A DNA stretch of 64,000 nt from Amoebidium appalachense (GCA_963693365.1 CAVNZM010000015.1:4588001-4652000), one strand, 5' to 3'; shown: positions 52,353 through 64,000, counted from the first letter of the stretch. Translations and numbers: made by a program. Notes: generated from the sequence alone by a model not told the origin.

Positions 52353-54721
52353 TTAGTAGAAGGTGTTGGGGCGCTTGGCAAGGTACGTGGCCTTGTGCAC
52401 CTTGCTGGGGCGCAGCACGCGGTGCGGCAGGGGGAAGCGCACCTTCTGGTCGTGGAACTGCTTGATGTTGGCTCTGTGCGGGCACAATATGTAAGCATGT
52501 GAAGTGTGTGTGTGCATGCTTGAGTGCAAAAAGGGAGAACAGTGCTTCTCGTTCTCTATCTGTGTGTGTGTGTGTTTTCGTATGCGTGCGCACGTGCGTG
52601 CATGCAATATCCAACACCAGGGTGGCCAGGGCTTGTGGGCACGTGCAGGAGTGTGAGTGTAGGATTGCTCAAGCTAACCTAGAACTGTGTGCATGTGAGT
52701 GTGCCTGAATTGCTTGGTGTTGATATTGGTGCAATTGGGTATGGTGTGGTGTGTGCGTGTGGATGTGTGTACACCGGAGCCGCCTACTTGCATATACAGT
52801 GGGACAGGGCGTCCCTTGCTGAAAGATGTACGTTTGCAAGCATGACGAGTTAATGTGCATGCAGACTTGATGTATGGATGCACAGAGCCTGGCAACGTAA
52901 GTGCACGCATGCAAACAACCCATCGACTAGCATGGACATGCACACAGCAACGGTGCTTGGAATCTTTCGTAAGGCGATGCTGTGTAAAAAAGTGTCGTTC
53001 TGAGCTTGCATAAAGCTGCATGCTGACATTTCTGGCTCCTAACTCAACAGCATCCCGTGTTCTGTTATCGAGCTGAAAGACGACGGTACTACTAGCGCTG
53101 GGAGCTAGACGAGCTAAAGAACTATCCATTAAGAATGGTCGAGTAGATGAGCGAAAGTGAATCCAGCAAGAACAAGCCCCGACTGGCAACGGCTCTAATC
53201 GTAGACGAGCTCCTGCTGAGGCGCCTCAGCCCTGCAGGCATACAAGAGACACCCATCTAGTGCAGCACCATAAAAAGGAGAGGAAACGAAACGAAAGACA
53301 CGGAGGCAGGAATACAAGAGGAAGGGCATGTTGACATCAACAGGGCATCAAGAGAGCCATCAAGGGAGGTGTTGATGGGTGGCGGGTGCACAAGTAGAAG
53401 CACGAGAGAAGGGGATGATGCAGCAGCAAGCATTACACACCTGCGAGTCTTGGCGGCAGGGATCTCATCGACCTTCACGATCTGGATGGACTGACCGCGA
53501 GAGCGATGGCGGGCAGCCATGTCCTGGTAGAGGGACGCAATGGCACCGGTGACAGTGACATCACGGTACTCCTTGTACATGTTGTGCGTGCCCGACCGGG
53601 AGTCGTAGCGGAGCCACACACCGAAATTCTTGATCCGGAGGGGGGACTTGTCGAAGATCTGAGGGTGATTAAGAAGTGGTAAGCAAAAAAATTTGACGCT
53701 CTGCCACTGCTCCACCCCAAAGCCCCCACCCCGGCGACACTTTCGCAATTTTCTCTCTTCATCCCTCTTGCGTGCCATCCCCCCTTCCACCCACACCGCA
53801 CTCTCTCCTGCTGGCAGAACGGCCGGAAATCACTGTCCCACCATTTGCCTAACCGAAATGGTCGCCGAAGAAATCTTATTCAGGTCTTCAACTCCTAGGA
53901 ACAACTAGAGTAAGGAGAACCGGCCATGCGAATCTAGCCTCACCATAAGAGAGACTCGGGCTGTCTGAGAGTTTCCTGCACCAGGTGGCTATCCCACAGC
54001 TGCTGAACCTTCGTCGCGAACGTAACGTGTGCACGTTTATCTATCCACAAAGTGTGAAACGAGTTACACTGAAGTGGCCTGGCCCTGACGATAACCTGAC
54101 ACCCGAGGTTCTCGTACCGTAAGAAACTTGAACTGAACTACACATGTATCAGCCGCCAAGGTCCTGGCAGCAGAAAGGTCGAACCTAAGTTCTAATTAAA
54201 AGTAGCCCCCAGCCCGACGATTCGAGAGGCCAAAACCGTTTCTGCTCCGACTTCTTGAATGCGGGTGTTGAAAGGGCCAACTCACATCACGGCACTCAGC
54301 CGTCCTCCTGACGACCCATACCTGTAATAGCTAACGCCACTGCCCCTTCCAGCACCCTACCCTCTCACACACTCAGACATACACACCCCACAAAGGCACA
54401 CAGACCCACCCAACACATGCACAATAACTCACCACACGGACCTTCACACCCCACTTCCCCATCCCCTGCCCCGGCTAACCACCACACGTGCACCTGTATT
54501 GCACTACACGTTACACCCGAACCAGCAGGCACGCGTCTTACCTGGTTGCAGGAGAGGATCTCACCCACAGCGCGCTTGATCTTCTTCAGCTTGGTCAGGA
54601 AATACCAGAAGCGCGAGCGGGCCACCACGGGGTTGGGGGCAAACACGCGCATGCGGTAGATCTTGGTTTGGGGCTCCTTCTCGGTGGGGACCTTGCGGCC
54701 CGTCACCTGATACTCGTTCAT
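52353..54721 (-). CDS. RPL18A: 60S ribosomal protein L18a (eL20)
   Basis: Structural protein of the large cytosolic ribosomal subunit, 172 aa in three exons: 54721-54542, 53658-53441 and 52473-52353. The splice between exons 2 and 3 falls inside an Arg codon (AG|A). Exon 1 carries [20 protein letters not shown]; exon 2 carries [20 protein letters not shown] and [12 protein letters not shown], then [18 protein letters not shown]; exon 3 carries [18 protein letters not shown] and ends KRPNTFY. These follow the animal protein almost residue for residue, without gaps. The ATG at 54721 follows an acceptor-like CCCAACAG, so a 5' UTR intron or a tiny upstream coding exon is possible. Introns (882 and 967 bp) are free of the long homopolymers found in other genes here. 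Confidence 0.95.
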
Positions 54722-56165
54722 CTGTTGGGTTACGGGTGTGTGAGCAAAACATGCTCTGGGCCCCCGAAAAAGCCAGAAATGTGATGGAGAGTGTCGATGT
54801 TTCTATGATTGAACGATGCTCCATACAGCTACCGAGTAAAACGCTGTGATACCATTTTCTCTCAGTCCCCTACTCTGGTAATCGTCATTAACCACCGAAG
54901 TCCACCAAAAATAAAAAGGACTCGTAACCCGGGAAAACGCTCAAGAAAAACAAATCCTGCATAGTGAAAGTTGCTGCATGTTCGTAAAACAAAAAACTGA
55001 AACTGTCCATGCACCTCATGGGCTCATGGGTGTATAAGCCTCCGTCCTGTTCCCGACCGCAAATTCGTGACCATCTCAAAACGTAGACCCGCAAAGACCT
55101 AATTCTAACCCGTTGCTGTATGTCCTGCAATTCAACACGGAAATGCGTGCTGCCGTAAAATCCACTGTGCCACTCCCAGCTGTCCATTGTATTTCACAAT
55201 ATATGCCGGAGACTTGAACTATGAGGTCCTGGAAGGAACAGAAATAGGCCATGTTGGCCCATACACATCCTCTCTCCGATTCTGCATTTGCCTTCAGTCC
55301 CAGCCCATAATTGTGCTGCTGCACTCGGCAACCATCCTCCGCGCCCGCACCGAGAACTAAAAAAATTCGATGCTGACGGATTGATGATTTCCCAGCAGGA
55401 TTCATTCTGGATTTCCAACCCGCTCTGGTACCAGGCACTGATCCGCGGGTGTAATCAAGCTGCCCTAAAGAGAGACTACTATCACATCTTTGTCCAGAAA
55501 AATCCGTTCACTATCCGACGCATCCGCCATATAAAAAAGGTAAGGGCGAATAATCTGCTGTGCTACTGTAACACCAAGTGTTTTCCTACACGGACCTTCT
55601 TAGAGATCGGCATTTTCGGTGTTTGCGAGGTCCGCACACACAGCCCCACAAAAGAGACTAAACGTGAGGTTTCGTAACAGTTTTGTGGGCGGCGCACACA
55701 GGAAGGCAAGATCGATGCTGCCGGCTGCTGATTGGTAGATCTTTATGGTATGTGCTGTTTATACTTTGGCATGCGTACCAACATTCCAATGTTACTTGAT
55801 CCGCAGGGGCGAAAATTTTTCCTTTTGACTGGATTTATTCGACGAAAAGACATGCAAGTATGCACGGCATACTGAGAAGACAATAAAATCTTCACGAGTT
55901 ATCCAGTAACAAGTGCATACTGAGATACCTGAACACTGTGTGAAAATCATATAAATACTCAATGTGACGACCAACAGAATTCAACAAAAAGTCTTAAGTG
56001 TTCACATTGCCAGCCAGTGTAGCAGACACCCATAGGGAAAGAGGTAGAACGCGACATAAAAACTCACACCTATCAACATGAAAAAGTTCAGCACAAAAGT
56101 GGCACCAGCGGCGATGGAAACAAGAATTACAACGCCACTGCACAATTTCCCAGGCAATATCAACA
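54722..56165. other. RPL18A 5' flank and unassigned sequence
   Basis: No recognised gene. A 96-codon stretch at about 55390-55677 on the plus strand (ALKRDYYHIFVQKNPF) is open but unrecognised and has no supporting splice partners. Confidence 0.4.
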
Positions 56166-57600
56166 TCAGAGCACCATACAGACAGACTTATCTACTAGAG
56201 TGGTATCCATACGTACATCAGGAGAAATGTATCCTGCCAAAGCTCCCAAAAAGCGATAATGATCAGTACGGTGTTGCCTAAGGAACATAACACATGCTGA
56301 CTGAGTTTTACCTTTGATTTCTCTATCAGAACGAGAAAGAAACTTATACTGCGTATGGTAATAACTCGAAAAGGCAGAAAAAACGGGAAGAGAAAAGAAA
56401 GAGGGAGTGAGATAGCGAGAGGAAGAATCAGGTTGAAAGAGGGTAGGCTGAGGACATTCAGAAGTGGCGTTGGTGAATCGGGGGGGAAGAGGGATGGAGG
56501 GAGGGGGGGGGAAAGAAAGCATAAAGAGGGTGACCATCAGGTATCCTAAATAAATGAAAACAAAAACGAAGAGACAATTCCTCCATACGACAAACAGCAG
56601 ACGAATTTAAACATACTGATTAAGGGAGGCACAAACCGAGTACGAAACAATGTGCGCAGCGCAGTACCCTGAAAATCGTCTAACTCTTTCAGCGCCACGG
56701 CCGCCTCGCGAGGTGGGGCGCAGGCCAATAGCGGAAGTCCACATTCGAAAGTCGGCCGTAAAAAAGTTTTATAGTAGAGAAGAAGGTTCGCAGGATGGAT
56801 CACAGACTCCCGTTCAGTTCAAACATATTTGACACGATGTGAAGCTTACCATTCGCACGAGCGATCCGTGCCGTGAGGAGCTTGCGGAAATCAATACCCC
56901 GTGCAGTAAAAGGAATACCCAAATAGTCATAGATGCTCTGAACGAATAGGAAGACCGGCCAATCGAAAGGAAGCGTTTTTTTCGAAAAAGTAGCACACTT
57001 TGCAATTCCAACTGTCATGAGATTCTCGGTGCACCATTGATCCACCTGACGAAGCATCTGGTGCATGACGTCTTCGGTTAAGGAACAAAGAACAATATCG
57101 TCCGCAAAAAGGAGACCCAGTACACGGCGGGTATGCAGTTGGCCAAAAGGTTCGAGGGCGCAGGCTAAATCGTCGATGAAAACGTCAAACAACAACGGAC
57201 TCAGGAGGGACCCCTCCAAAGACCCCGAGAACGAGAAAAATCGGGCGTTAATGTTCCATTGACAGCCGCTCGTCCGCGAGTGGTTTCGAACAGGGCTTGC
57301 AGAAGACGGCCAAAGGGGGCTGGTAAGCCCCGCATAGCCAGCTTATGCCATAACAAACCAGTGGGTACGGTGTCGTAGGCGTTCTTAAGGTCGACGAAGA
57401 CAACGTGCGGAGTGCCAGAAGTAATGGATTCATGGAGTAACAGGCTGTGGGTATAACACGAATAGGCATGACGAAAGCCCCCTTGAAGGGAAGAAAGACG
57501 GAACACGGCTTTTAAAGAATCGTCGGTGTTAAACGCGCGAAGCATGCAACCCTCGCGAAAATTCACGTTTGGATGGTATTTTTCCAGGCCCCGACATTAA
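56166..57600 (-). pseudogene. Decayed, 5'-truncated non-LTR retrotransposon (reverse transcriptase fragment)
   Basis: Minus-strand RT pieces in three frames: 57566-57220 (SLQGGFRHAYSCYTHSLLL, FVDLKNAYDTV, RGRAAVNGTL), 57219-56800 (GSLLSPLLFDVFIDDLA and GLLFADDIVLC, the FADD catalytic box) and 56803-56546 (TFLRPTFECGLPLLA). One base is missing near 57200 and the frame moves again near 56803. It is related to the element at 39-43 kb (same motif order) but clearly diverged. The 37 residues KTQSACV..SVCMVL at 56280-56166 may be the end of the same frame. No endonuclease remains. Confidence 0.8.
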
Positions 57601-57671
57601 GTGACTCAGATGCCATCATTGAACACCAGATAAAGTCAACATTCGTTTGAACTACTACTGAGCTCACAGGG

Positions 57672-57677
57672 TACCCC

Positions 57678-57717
<40 letters not shown>

Positions 57718-58000
57718 CCCGCCCCTCTCCCCCCTCCCCCCAAGCCCCCTGGGGAAGTGGGTGGCCGGTCTCCCCATTATAACTTAGTGACTATCCCCCC
57801 CTCCCCCCTTCCCCCCCTCTCCCCTCCTCCCCCCTCCCCCTCTCGCTCCCCTCCCTGCACGGGAAGCAAACTCTCGTTTTCCTAACTTACCCCCCGGGCC
57901 CCTCCCCTCCCCCTGCCCGTCCCCTCCCCCCTCCCCCCTCCCCCCTCCCCCCTCCCCCTCCCCCCCTCCCCCTCCGTCCCCGCCCTTCACCCCCTCCCGC
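57672..58000. repeat. C-rich low-complexity sequence
   Basis: C run of about 40 at 57676-57714, then CCCCCCT-type repeats (57795-57990). Confidence 0.93.
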
Positions 58001-59214
58001 TTGGGCAGTGGTCTCTCTTCTTCCCAAACCCACCAACCCTTGCCAGCCCACTGGCTTTACTCAGTGGAAGTGCATGTTTATGGGTGCAAATTCTTTGCAG
58101 GCACATGGCACTCTAGATCTGCCCAATTTATTGAAAACACAGTACTACCGTACGTGCGTCGGACATGTACATGTGTGCAACTTGAAGTTCAGTAAAACCC
58201 AGTCCGTGGTGCTATGTGACAGTGTTTTCAAGGTCATGTGGATGGGGGCTGCAGGTTGGGGTTTAGCTCGTCGAGGTGACCCAGCGGCAAACCCTCCCCC
58301 CCACCTCCCCCTTCCCCTTCCCCCCTCCCGGCCCCCCACTCAGTTGGTTATTAGTATGCCCTTAGCCTTACGAAGAATGATCATACGACACAGCAGTGCA
58401 ACAATCGCAGATATACACAACGTGGGCTGCACTGCTCGTTAACGGCAACGAGATTTTACTCTCTAGTTACATATGCCCTACCTTCCCTCTACGTACCCCT
58501 GCGGTTCCCCTCCCCCCCCCCCCTCCCCCCCCCCCCCTCCCCCCAAGTTTTTCCTCCATCCGCCCTGGGTTTGGTACCCCCCCCCCCTCCCCCCCCTCCC
58601 CGAGGCTCCCACCACCCCCAAAATCCTTTTTCCCTTGACGGGTCGAGCGCCAAAGTTTTTACCTGCCCCTAGGCCTTTTAAATCCCCTAATCCTCCTCCC
58701 TCCCACACACAGTAGTATACCTGGGTAGTTTATTCCGAGTGCTTAACCCGGCCCCGGTTTGACTTCAACATGATGACGAACGGTAGATTATTGGGTTTGG
58801 TCCTGTGGTGTTGTAGGGGGATGGGGGTGGAGGGCGGCGGTAATAGCTGTACATCATACACTGGGAATTGGAGGAGAAAGGGGGGGGGGGGGGGGGGGGA
58901 CAGGAGCATAATTATCCTTGAGTCCTTCTCTGTCCCAGCTCGAACCTCCCTTGTTCCTCCTCCGTCGAATCCCACACACATACCGTGTAATACTAAGTAT
59001 ACTAAGTGCAGGTTCAACATGCTGGGTCCGAGCCCTGAAATCGAATGTGGTCCTAGAGAGCCAAAAGCGATTGGTACCGAACCGCGCGGGACCATGGCAA
59101 GAGGAGAGGGGGGGGAGGGGTGTAGGGGGAGGGGCGGGGAGGGGGGAAGGGGGGGTGGGGGGGTGGCTCTGCTATGTTCATCAGTCGGAAAGCATTCCCT
59201 GTGCAGGTGAGCAG

Positions 59215-59285
59215 GTGTCATTCTTTTTGGCATTGGCTCCATGCTGGAGTATGCCATGACTCGTCTCATCAGATTCTTCACTTAG
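59215..59285 (+). CDS. Possible terminal exon of a small membrane protein (low confidence)
   Basis: After an acceptor-like GTGAGCAG the frame reads VILFGIGSMLEYAMTRLIRF and ends FT-stop, a typical single membrane helix with a basic flank. No upstream exon or family was recognised, and an opposite-strand frame is also open here. Confidence 0.2.
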
Positions 59286-59408
59286 TCTACTAAACTGCCC
59301 CTCCTCCGCCCCCACCCCCACCCCCCGGCCCTCCGAGTGCCCCCCCCCACCACCACCACCACGACCACCACACTGTGGCACACATACATGCACGCACGCA
59401 CGCACCCA

Positions 59409-59457
<49 letters not shown>

Positions 59458-59559
59458 TAATTTTACCCTCCAAACATTCACCAAGGACTTGCTTCCCGTA
59501 GCTAACCTTGTCGCCAGCCTTACCAGCTCTGAACGATGCCTCTGTCCATCAACTATATT

Positions 59560-59592
<33 letters not shown>

Positions 59593-59849
59593 TTCCCCCC
59601 TCGGGACTCAACACTGCCATTAGCCACCCTGCCGTATTTTCGTTATTCTCACCCAGACGGTTTTGGGGCTATAGTGTCTTTTGTTTGCTTGACATTACAT
59701 GGTGTAGCTGGGTGCGAGGAATACCTATGCATGGTAGACTTTTAGGATTAACTGGCCCGGGCACTTAGTCTACTGGGGACTCCGCGGCGGGGCGGGGGCG
59801 GGGCGGGGCGGAGGAGGGGCGGGGCGGGGGGGGGGGGGGGGGGGGGGGT

Positions 59850-59920
59850 AGCTAGAATGTATATAGAGTATGAAGTACAGATTCATAACGGACATCATAA
59901 CGCAGAGTGCAAACCACAGG
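59850..59920 (-). repeat. Short dispersed repeat, minus copy
   Basis: After a G run: TAGAATGTATATAGAGTATG, AAGTACAGATTCATAACGGACA and GCAGAGTGCAAACCACA (abridged), the reverse complement of the consensus words CATACTC, GTGAATGTGTACTT and TTTGCACTCTGC. Confidence 0.5.
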
Positions 59921-60717
59921 GGAGGGGGGGGGGAGGAGGAGGGGGGTGGGGGGTATGTAAGGGGGGGGGTGGCTAGGAATATGCTATTCATTGGGCTGGT
60001 ATCTAAATGACCAGCTAAAGTCAACGAAAGCGAGACTCATGCAAAATGGTATTTAGTATCATTAGGGAACAATTTTGCGAGCATCGGCCTGAACACGTAG
60101 ACCTGCACGAGTATTTTGTTACAAAATGCTTTAACTACTCGCCTGCATTTTACTGCTAAACATTTGTGCAACGGTGCATGGGTCACCAGGTTTCGTTGTC
60201 CAAACACTTGATGAGCCAGTCTCCCTAGTGTGTGGTAGTTGAACTATAAACATGGCAGGAGGCAAAAAAAGATACGAAAGATACTGTAGGGCACTACTGT
60301 TTCTAAAACGTGCCCACATGCATTCAGGTTCGGGAGTTTGTGCGTAGCTACATCTTGTTACATAAAATTCGTAAAAATCGTTGCGGAAAAACAACACCAA
60401 CCAACAAGAGGCGGGATAGGAAATAATTAGCTGTTGCAGCTTTCAACATATCCACATATCGGGCTTTTCTCATCTTTGCGATCGTCGGAGTTCAGAAAAT
60501 GACGAATTCGTGCCAAATATCACCCATAGCCAGCCCAGCATCCGTAACATCATCGGATCACTCACTAGTAACTTTCAGCTTACCACGCATCTAAACACCT
60601 TGTGCCACGTTAAAAACCGGGCACCAGAAAAATCCCCACCACATTCCAAAAAAAAGTGTGAAAGAAATCAACCCCAACCCCCCCCCCCCCCCCCCCCCTA
60701 CCACCACCACCCCAGCC

Positions 60718-61881
60718 TTACAACCCTACCGAAGCCATGCTGGCGGGCCTATTCAACACGAGGGCCTGCACCTGGTCTCTGTCCAGTGTCAAACGCGGCG
60801 GCTTCCTCCTGATGGGCGCTCGATGGCGAAAACTCCCCAATCGCCCAGTATCCCGCCCCCCTGCCTCATCATCGCTCGTTTCCGACTCCGAACTACTTCT
60901 AGAGCCAGGTGCAGGCGATGAAATGAAACTGGCACGCCGGAGTGGTGGTGTGGGGTCCCCAGGGCTACAGCGCGAGTCCATCTCTGCAACTTTTTCCAGT
61001 TTTTCTCGGAGAAGGGCTAAACCTTCGAGCGTTGTTGGGCTGCTTGCAGCCGCTGTCGGGCTGATTGCTCGCGCTAGAGTGATCTCTATCTCTGGCGTTG
61101 GTCTTTGCTCAGGGGCAACATCGAAGGATTTTGACGGAATGTCGGCCAACTGGGTGACGTCCGTTTGGCTCGTTTGTCTCTGTAGACCCCTGGCCCTGTT
61201 GTATAGATTCAAGTATTGCCTGCTCTCAGGATGTACTTCCATCTCTGTCAACTTGTATTGAATCATCTCCTTTCGAATTGCCAACCTCTCCTCTTGTGTT
61301 AGCTTTGCCGTCTTTGGGCCCGCACGATCGTATTCTTCACTACTCCATGTGTACTCCGTCCTTTGGCGTTTCATGTCAAAGTAGACATGCTTCTCATCCT
61401 CTACGTTTTCGCTGATTTCAGTCTCAAATAGGTCATTCTCTGTGTCATCCGTTTCGTTTTCTTGCTCCTGGTCAGAGCCTCCTGCCAGAATCTGTGAGAG
61501 CCGCTCACTCAAAACTTCAGGTTGTAGTCTTTTAATCTCCGAAAATTGCGCATGTGACATAGTAAGTTGTTTTCCAGCGCTTGCCTCGTTCCGTTTCTTA
61601 AAGCTGTGCCGTGGGCTAACTGATGCACTTGAAGCTGCACTCCCTCCTAAAGGGGTTATCGGTTGTGTGGGTACTGTGTCAACTGATAGTCCCTGCTTGT
61701 TATAGAAGTCTAGTGGATCTGGCTCTAAACCTGGTGCTTTGGGTGTAAAAAAAAGGGCTTTAAGCTGTCGTTTGCTTGGTGTTTTGGACAAAGTGCCCGA
61801 GCTAAGTTCTGGAAGGCAGGACTCGGCATCCTGAGGAGAAAAATGGACGCGAGTATAAGACGTGTCTCTTGACAGATTCAT
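60718..61881 (-). CDS. Hypothetical Ser/Glu-rich, mostly disordered protein, single exon
   Basis: 387 codons without intron, ATG at 61881 (MNLSRDTSY), stop at 60718. The only large uninterrupted, normal-composition frame in the window apart from the retrotransposon. Composition suggests disorder: Ser/Thr-Pro sites (LFFTPKAPG, VSPRHSFKK), an acidic patch (TDDTENDLFETEISENVEDE, residues about 144-163), a helical charged segment LTQEERLAIRKEMIQYKL followed by TEMEVHPESRQYLNLY (residues about 208-242), a coiled segment EGLALLREKLEKVAEM and a C-terminal RRKPPRLTLD. The helical segment looks conserved in type but I do not recognise the family. The 5' end faces CCDC12 across 1.56 kb, so the two could share a promoter region. 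It could also be the first coding exon of a longer gene if the stop were skipped by splicing, but I see no reason to think so. Confidence 0.7.
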   Translation of the reverse strand: MNLSRDTSYTRVHFSPQDAESCLPELSSGTLSKTPSKRQLKALFFTPKAPGLEPDPLDFYNKQGLSVDTVPTQPITPLGGSAASSASVSPRHSFKKRNEASAGKQLTMSHAQFSEIKRLQPEVLSERLSQILAGGSDQEQENETDDTENDLFETEISENVEDEKHVYFDMKRQRTEYTWSSEEYDRAGPKTAKLTQEERLAIRKEMIQYKLTEMEVHPESRQYLNLYNRARGLQRQTSQTDVTQLADIPSKSFDVAPEQRPTPEIEITLARAISPTAAASSPTTLEGLALLREKLEKVAEMDSRCSPGDPTPPLRRASFISSPAPGSRSSSESETSDDEAGGRDTGRLGSFRHRAPIRRKPPRLTLDRDQVQALVLNRPASMASVGL

Positions 61882-63438
61882 GCTTGGTTGGAAAAAGAGA
61901 TGTGCGAAGAATGGAGATGAAAGGAATCAGTTTAACATGTTTCAAAAAAAACGTATGGGCGAGTATGGCCTAGGTGGGCCGGATTTCAATCGGAATTCGT
62001 GTTCATAGCACAAAAACCATCAGTCATAAGAAGTGGCTGTATAGCATTTTGGTATCTAGAAACTAAAGTGCAGCACTTGTGCAGGTAAAACAAGTTTTTG
62101 ATAACAGAAACAAAAAGAAACGTAAAGGGGAAATCTTCGCCTTTTAAAACGTTCGTACTGCCAAAAAGAGTTTTCCGGGCGGAATCAAAGAAGTTCAAAT
62201 CCGAACTAAATACCCACAGGATGTGTTCTATCAAGTCTAGCTATGTTACAGAGAATATAAAAAAAGACCCACTATTTCGTACTATTTCCTACTACTTGAA
62301 ATTTCAGGTCAAACTGCGTGAAAAGCAGGTTTTGATGAGATTTCTGCACTGAACCATGCTTTTACCTACACACGTGAAAGTTTGTGGACTCAGCAGCTGC
62401 AGCTGTGTCAAACACCTTGTGCCGAGAGCGTAATGTTTGCTATTTATAGGTGCTGTGGCTTATCGATCTAGCGGTGACAATGTTGGGTGCGCGATCGACG
62501 AATGAGAGCAAGGCTTTGGAAAAGCACTTTCATGATGATTGGCTTGTAAGTTCGATGAGATCGAAGCTGAACAAGGGGGGTTTGGCAATTTAGTTTCACT
62601 GGAAAGCACTACGTACACATTGTTATAGGCTAATAGCTTTCGTGTTTATCCCTCTTATATACTGTAATTTAATATTCTGATACATAGTTTATATTTTTTA
62701 TTAAATTATTTTTTAGTGAACCACAAAAAATTAATTCATCTTTTGAGAACTTCTGTTTATTAATTAAACATTTTGAGACCTCACTTGACAGCACTAGTAC
62801 TGCGGCGCCTGCTGCAGCACCCCCTCAATCACTCTCTGGGGCTGCGCCAGCAGGCCTCCGGAAGATGCCGGCCCGTGCTCAGCTCAGTCTGTGTGGAATT
62901 CGCAGAGAAGCCCTCCCAAAATAAAAAAAAAACTAAAAAAAAACTTGCACATGTTGTTTTTTACTGTACGAACAGAACGTAGCGAATAGCTGCACATGCA
63001 TGTGATTTTTGTTCCGATCAACGGTGCGCAAGCTTCATTGAAAAGTGCGGTTTGCAATCGTATGCGATTCATGCTCATGAACGATCGCAAATCTCGACTC
63101 AGATCACTAGGGTTGCGCAAAAATGTATGTTTCCATGTGTATCCTTACTTCACTTCTTTGCAGCGATTCCAGCGAACCGCTCCAGCTCGCTCTTGGATCG
63201 AGTGCATGCAAGTTCACCTTTTGTCCGTCGTAGAAGTTTCTATAGGCTTATAAACTCGCACTTTACTTATATATTTTCATAGGTGCACGGTATTCATTTA
63301 TATATTATTTTTAAGGCCAAAATCTACTTGCTTCTATTATTTTTGCTTCAATACTCGCAAGTGCATTTCATCGTGTTCCCTACACTTTTATCATCCACCT
63401 CCAACTGTTTCAGTAATCAAGTTTTTTCACTAAGCACC
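61882..63438. other. Intergenic region between two divergent genes
   Basis: A/T-rich, ordinary complexity, no exon recognised. Divergent promoters for the minus-strand gene at 61881 and CCDC12 at 63439 are expected here; no clear TATA box was seen. Confidence 0.5.
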
Positions 63439-63672
63439 ATGAGTGACGGAGAAGTAGGGAAGCTTCAAGATGCAGCAAAAGACAGAAAGGCGCGTCTGTT
63501 GGCGCTTAGAGCGCAGGTGAAGGGAGAGAAAAGACCACACAGTGAGGTGGAGGAAGAGGGGGCGATAAAGCTACGCAATTACAAACCCCAAAATGAAGAC
63601 ATGGCAGTGGGGGAACCAGCAGCACCTGAACAGCCAAAGCTGGCGTTGGTGGAGCAGGATAAAGTGGATGAG
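63439..63672 (+). CDS. CCDC12: CCDC12 spliceosome component, first exon
   Basis: cwf18/CCDC12 family, a small coiled-coil protein of the activated spliceosome. ATG at 63439 (MSDGEVGKLQ), 78 codons to the donor GAT-GAG|GTGCGT at 63673. It matches the family's opening: LQDAAKDRKARLLALRAQ (human: LEEEALRRKERLKALRE), then the acidic linker and the signature IKLRNYKPQNEDM (human: LRLRNYVPEDEDL). The next exon, with the KPDWDLKRD motif and the coiled coil, lies beyond the right edge. The intron starts with TG repeats (63750-63900). Confidence 0.9.
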
Positions 63673-63744
63673 GTGCGTCGGATTCCTTTCTTCCTTTGGT
63701 GGCTCAACTCTGGTCAGTTTGTTGATTGTTTTGTTGTGGCTGTG

Positions 63745-63865
63745 CTTGTGTGTGTGTGCGTGTGTGCATGTGCTTGCACACGTTGGGCATAGGTGTGCAT
63801 TCTTGTGGGTGCAGATGATGTGCGTGCGCGTGTGCGCGTGTGTGTATATGTGTGTGTGTGTGTGT

Positions 63866-63901
<36 letters not shown>

Positions 63902-63905
63902 TTTG
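63745..63905. repeat. (TG)n block in CCDC12 intron 1
   Basis: TG/TGCG repeats, purest at about 63850-63898. The window ends in a C run (63991-64000). Confidence 0.93.
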
Positions 63906-64000
63906 TTTGCTCGTCTGTATGTCTTACCAAAAGTTCTTTTTTCTGATTGTCTCTCTTCCCTCTCTCGCACTCGTTCTCTTTCTCACTCCCCCCCCCCCCC

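Larger units (their letters stand above)
58001..60700. other. Unassigned region with C/G runs and (CA)n
   Basis: No recognised gene. C-rich at 58510-58600, G runs at 58878-58900 and 59100-59165, (CA)n at 59409-59456, C run at 59562-59592, GGGGC repeats and a G run at 59783-59850, C run at 60679-60698. Holds a possible terminal exon (59215-59285) and a dispersed repeat copy (59850-59920). Confidence 0.6.

Noticed and set aside
53259-53796. 179-codon minus frame spanning RPL18A exon 2
   Set aside because: Only the part 53658-53441 matches eL20; the extensions are intron read-through.
57149-57160. GGTTCGAGGG resembling a tRNA B box
   Set aside because: Lies inside the reverse transcriptase pseudogene and lacks an A box.

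Overview
Eukaryotic nuclear DNA. Every recognisable gene is split by GT-AG introns of roughly 0.3-1.4 kb, and transposons are of eukaryotic classes (pogo/Tigger DNA transposon, non-LTR and LTR retrotransposons). The set of genes (sepiapterin reductase, SDHAF3, an annexin with a GYPP-repeat head, RPL18A, CCDC12) would suit a holozoan or another protist with a repeat-swollen genome; I cannot name the organism. More than half of the window is simple sequence: (TG/CA)n, G or C runs up to 58 bases, polypurine blocks and minisatellites. Most long Cys/Val, Thr/His, Pro or Gly reading frames are translations of these repeats and are not genes.

Layout. 1-6.8 kb: two head-to-head, 3'-truncated pogo-type transposon copies flank the first exons of a minus-strand sepiapterin reductase gene and a 46-bp minisatellite. 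9.7-11.2 kb: last two exons of SDHAF3 (+). 14.3-16.8 kb: a proline-rich single C2H2 zinc-finger protein (+) whose frame moves three times at C or G runs. 17-25.9 kb: no recognised gene; C-rich/G-rich DNA, CA arrays, a palindromic minisatellite and copies of a short dispersed repeat. 26.0-34.4 kb: a complete ten-exon annexin (+). 34.4-37.4 kb: mostly unassigned. 37.6-43.6 kb: a two-ORF non-LTR retrotransposon (-) split by a very young 1,162-bp LTR element. 45.3-51.2 kb: a five-exon minus-strand gene for an FG/Pro-rich, glycine-zipper, double zinc-ribbon protein of unknown function. 52.35-54.7 kb: RPL18A (-). 56.2-57.6 kb: a decayed non-LTR fragment (-). 60.7-61.9 kb: a single-exon disordered protein (-). 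63.4 kb to the right edge: first exon of CCDC12 (+).

The genes are ordinary housekeeping or unrelated functions and do not form a pathway. The interesting layer is how repeats and gene structure interact: several 5' splice sites run straight into (GT)n and several 3' splice sites end a (CA)n run; in some introns a (GT)n/G-rich start faces a C-rich/(CA)n end, so the two ends could pair in the RNA. In two genes the 3' end of an exon plus its splice donor has been copied twice into the following intron. A short dispersed repeat abuts poly-C/poly-G tracts and may explain many of them.
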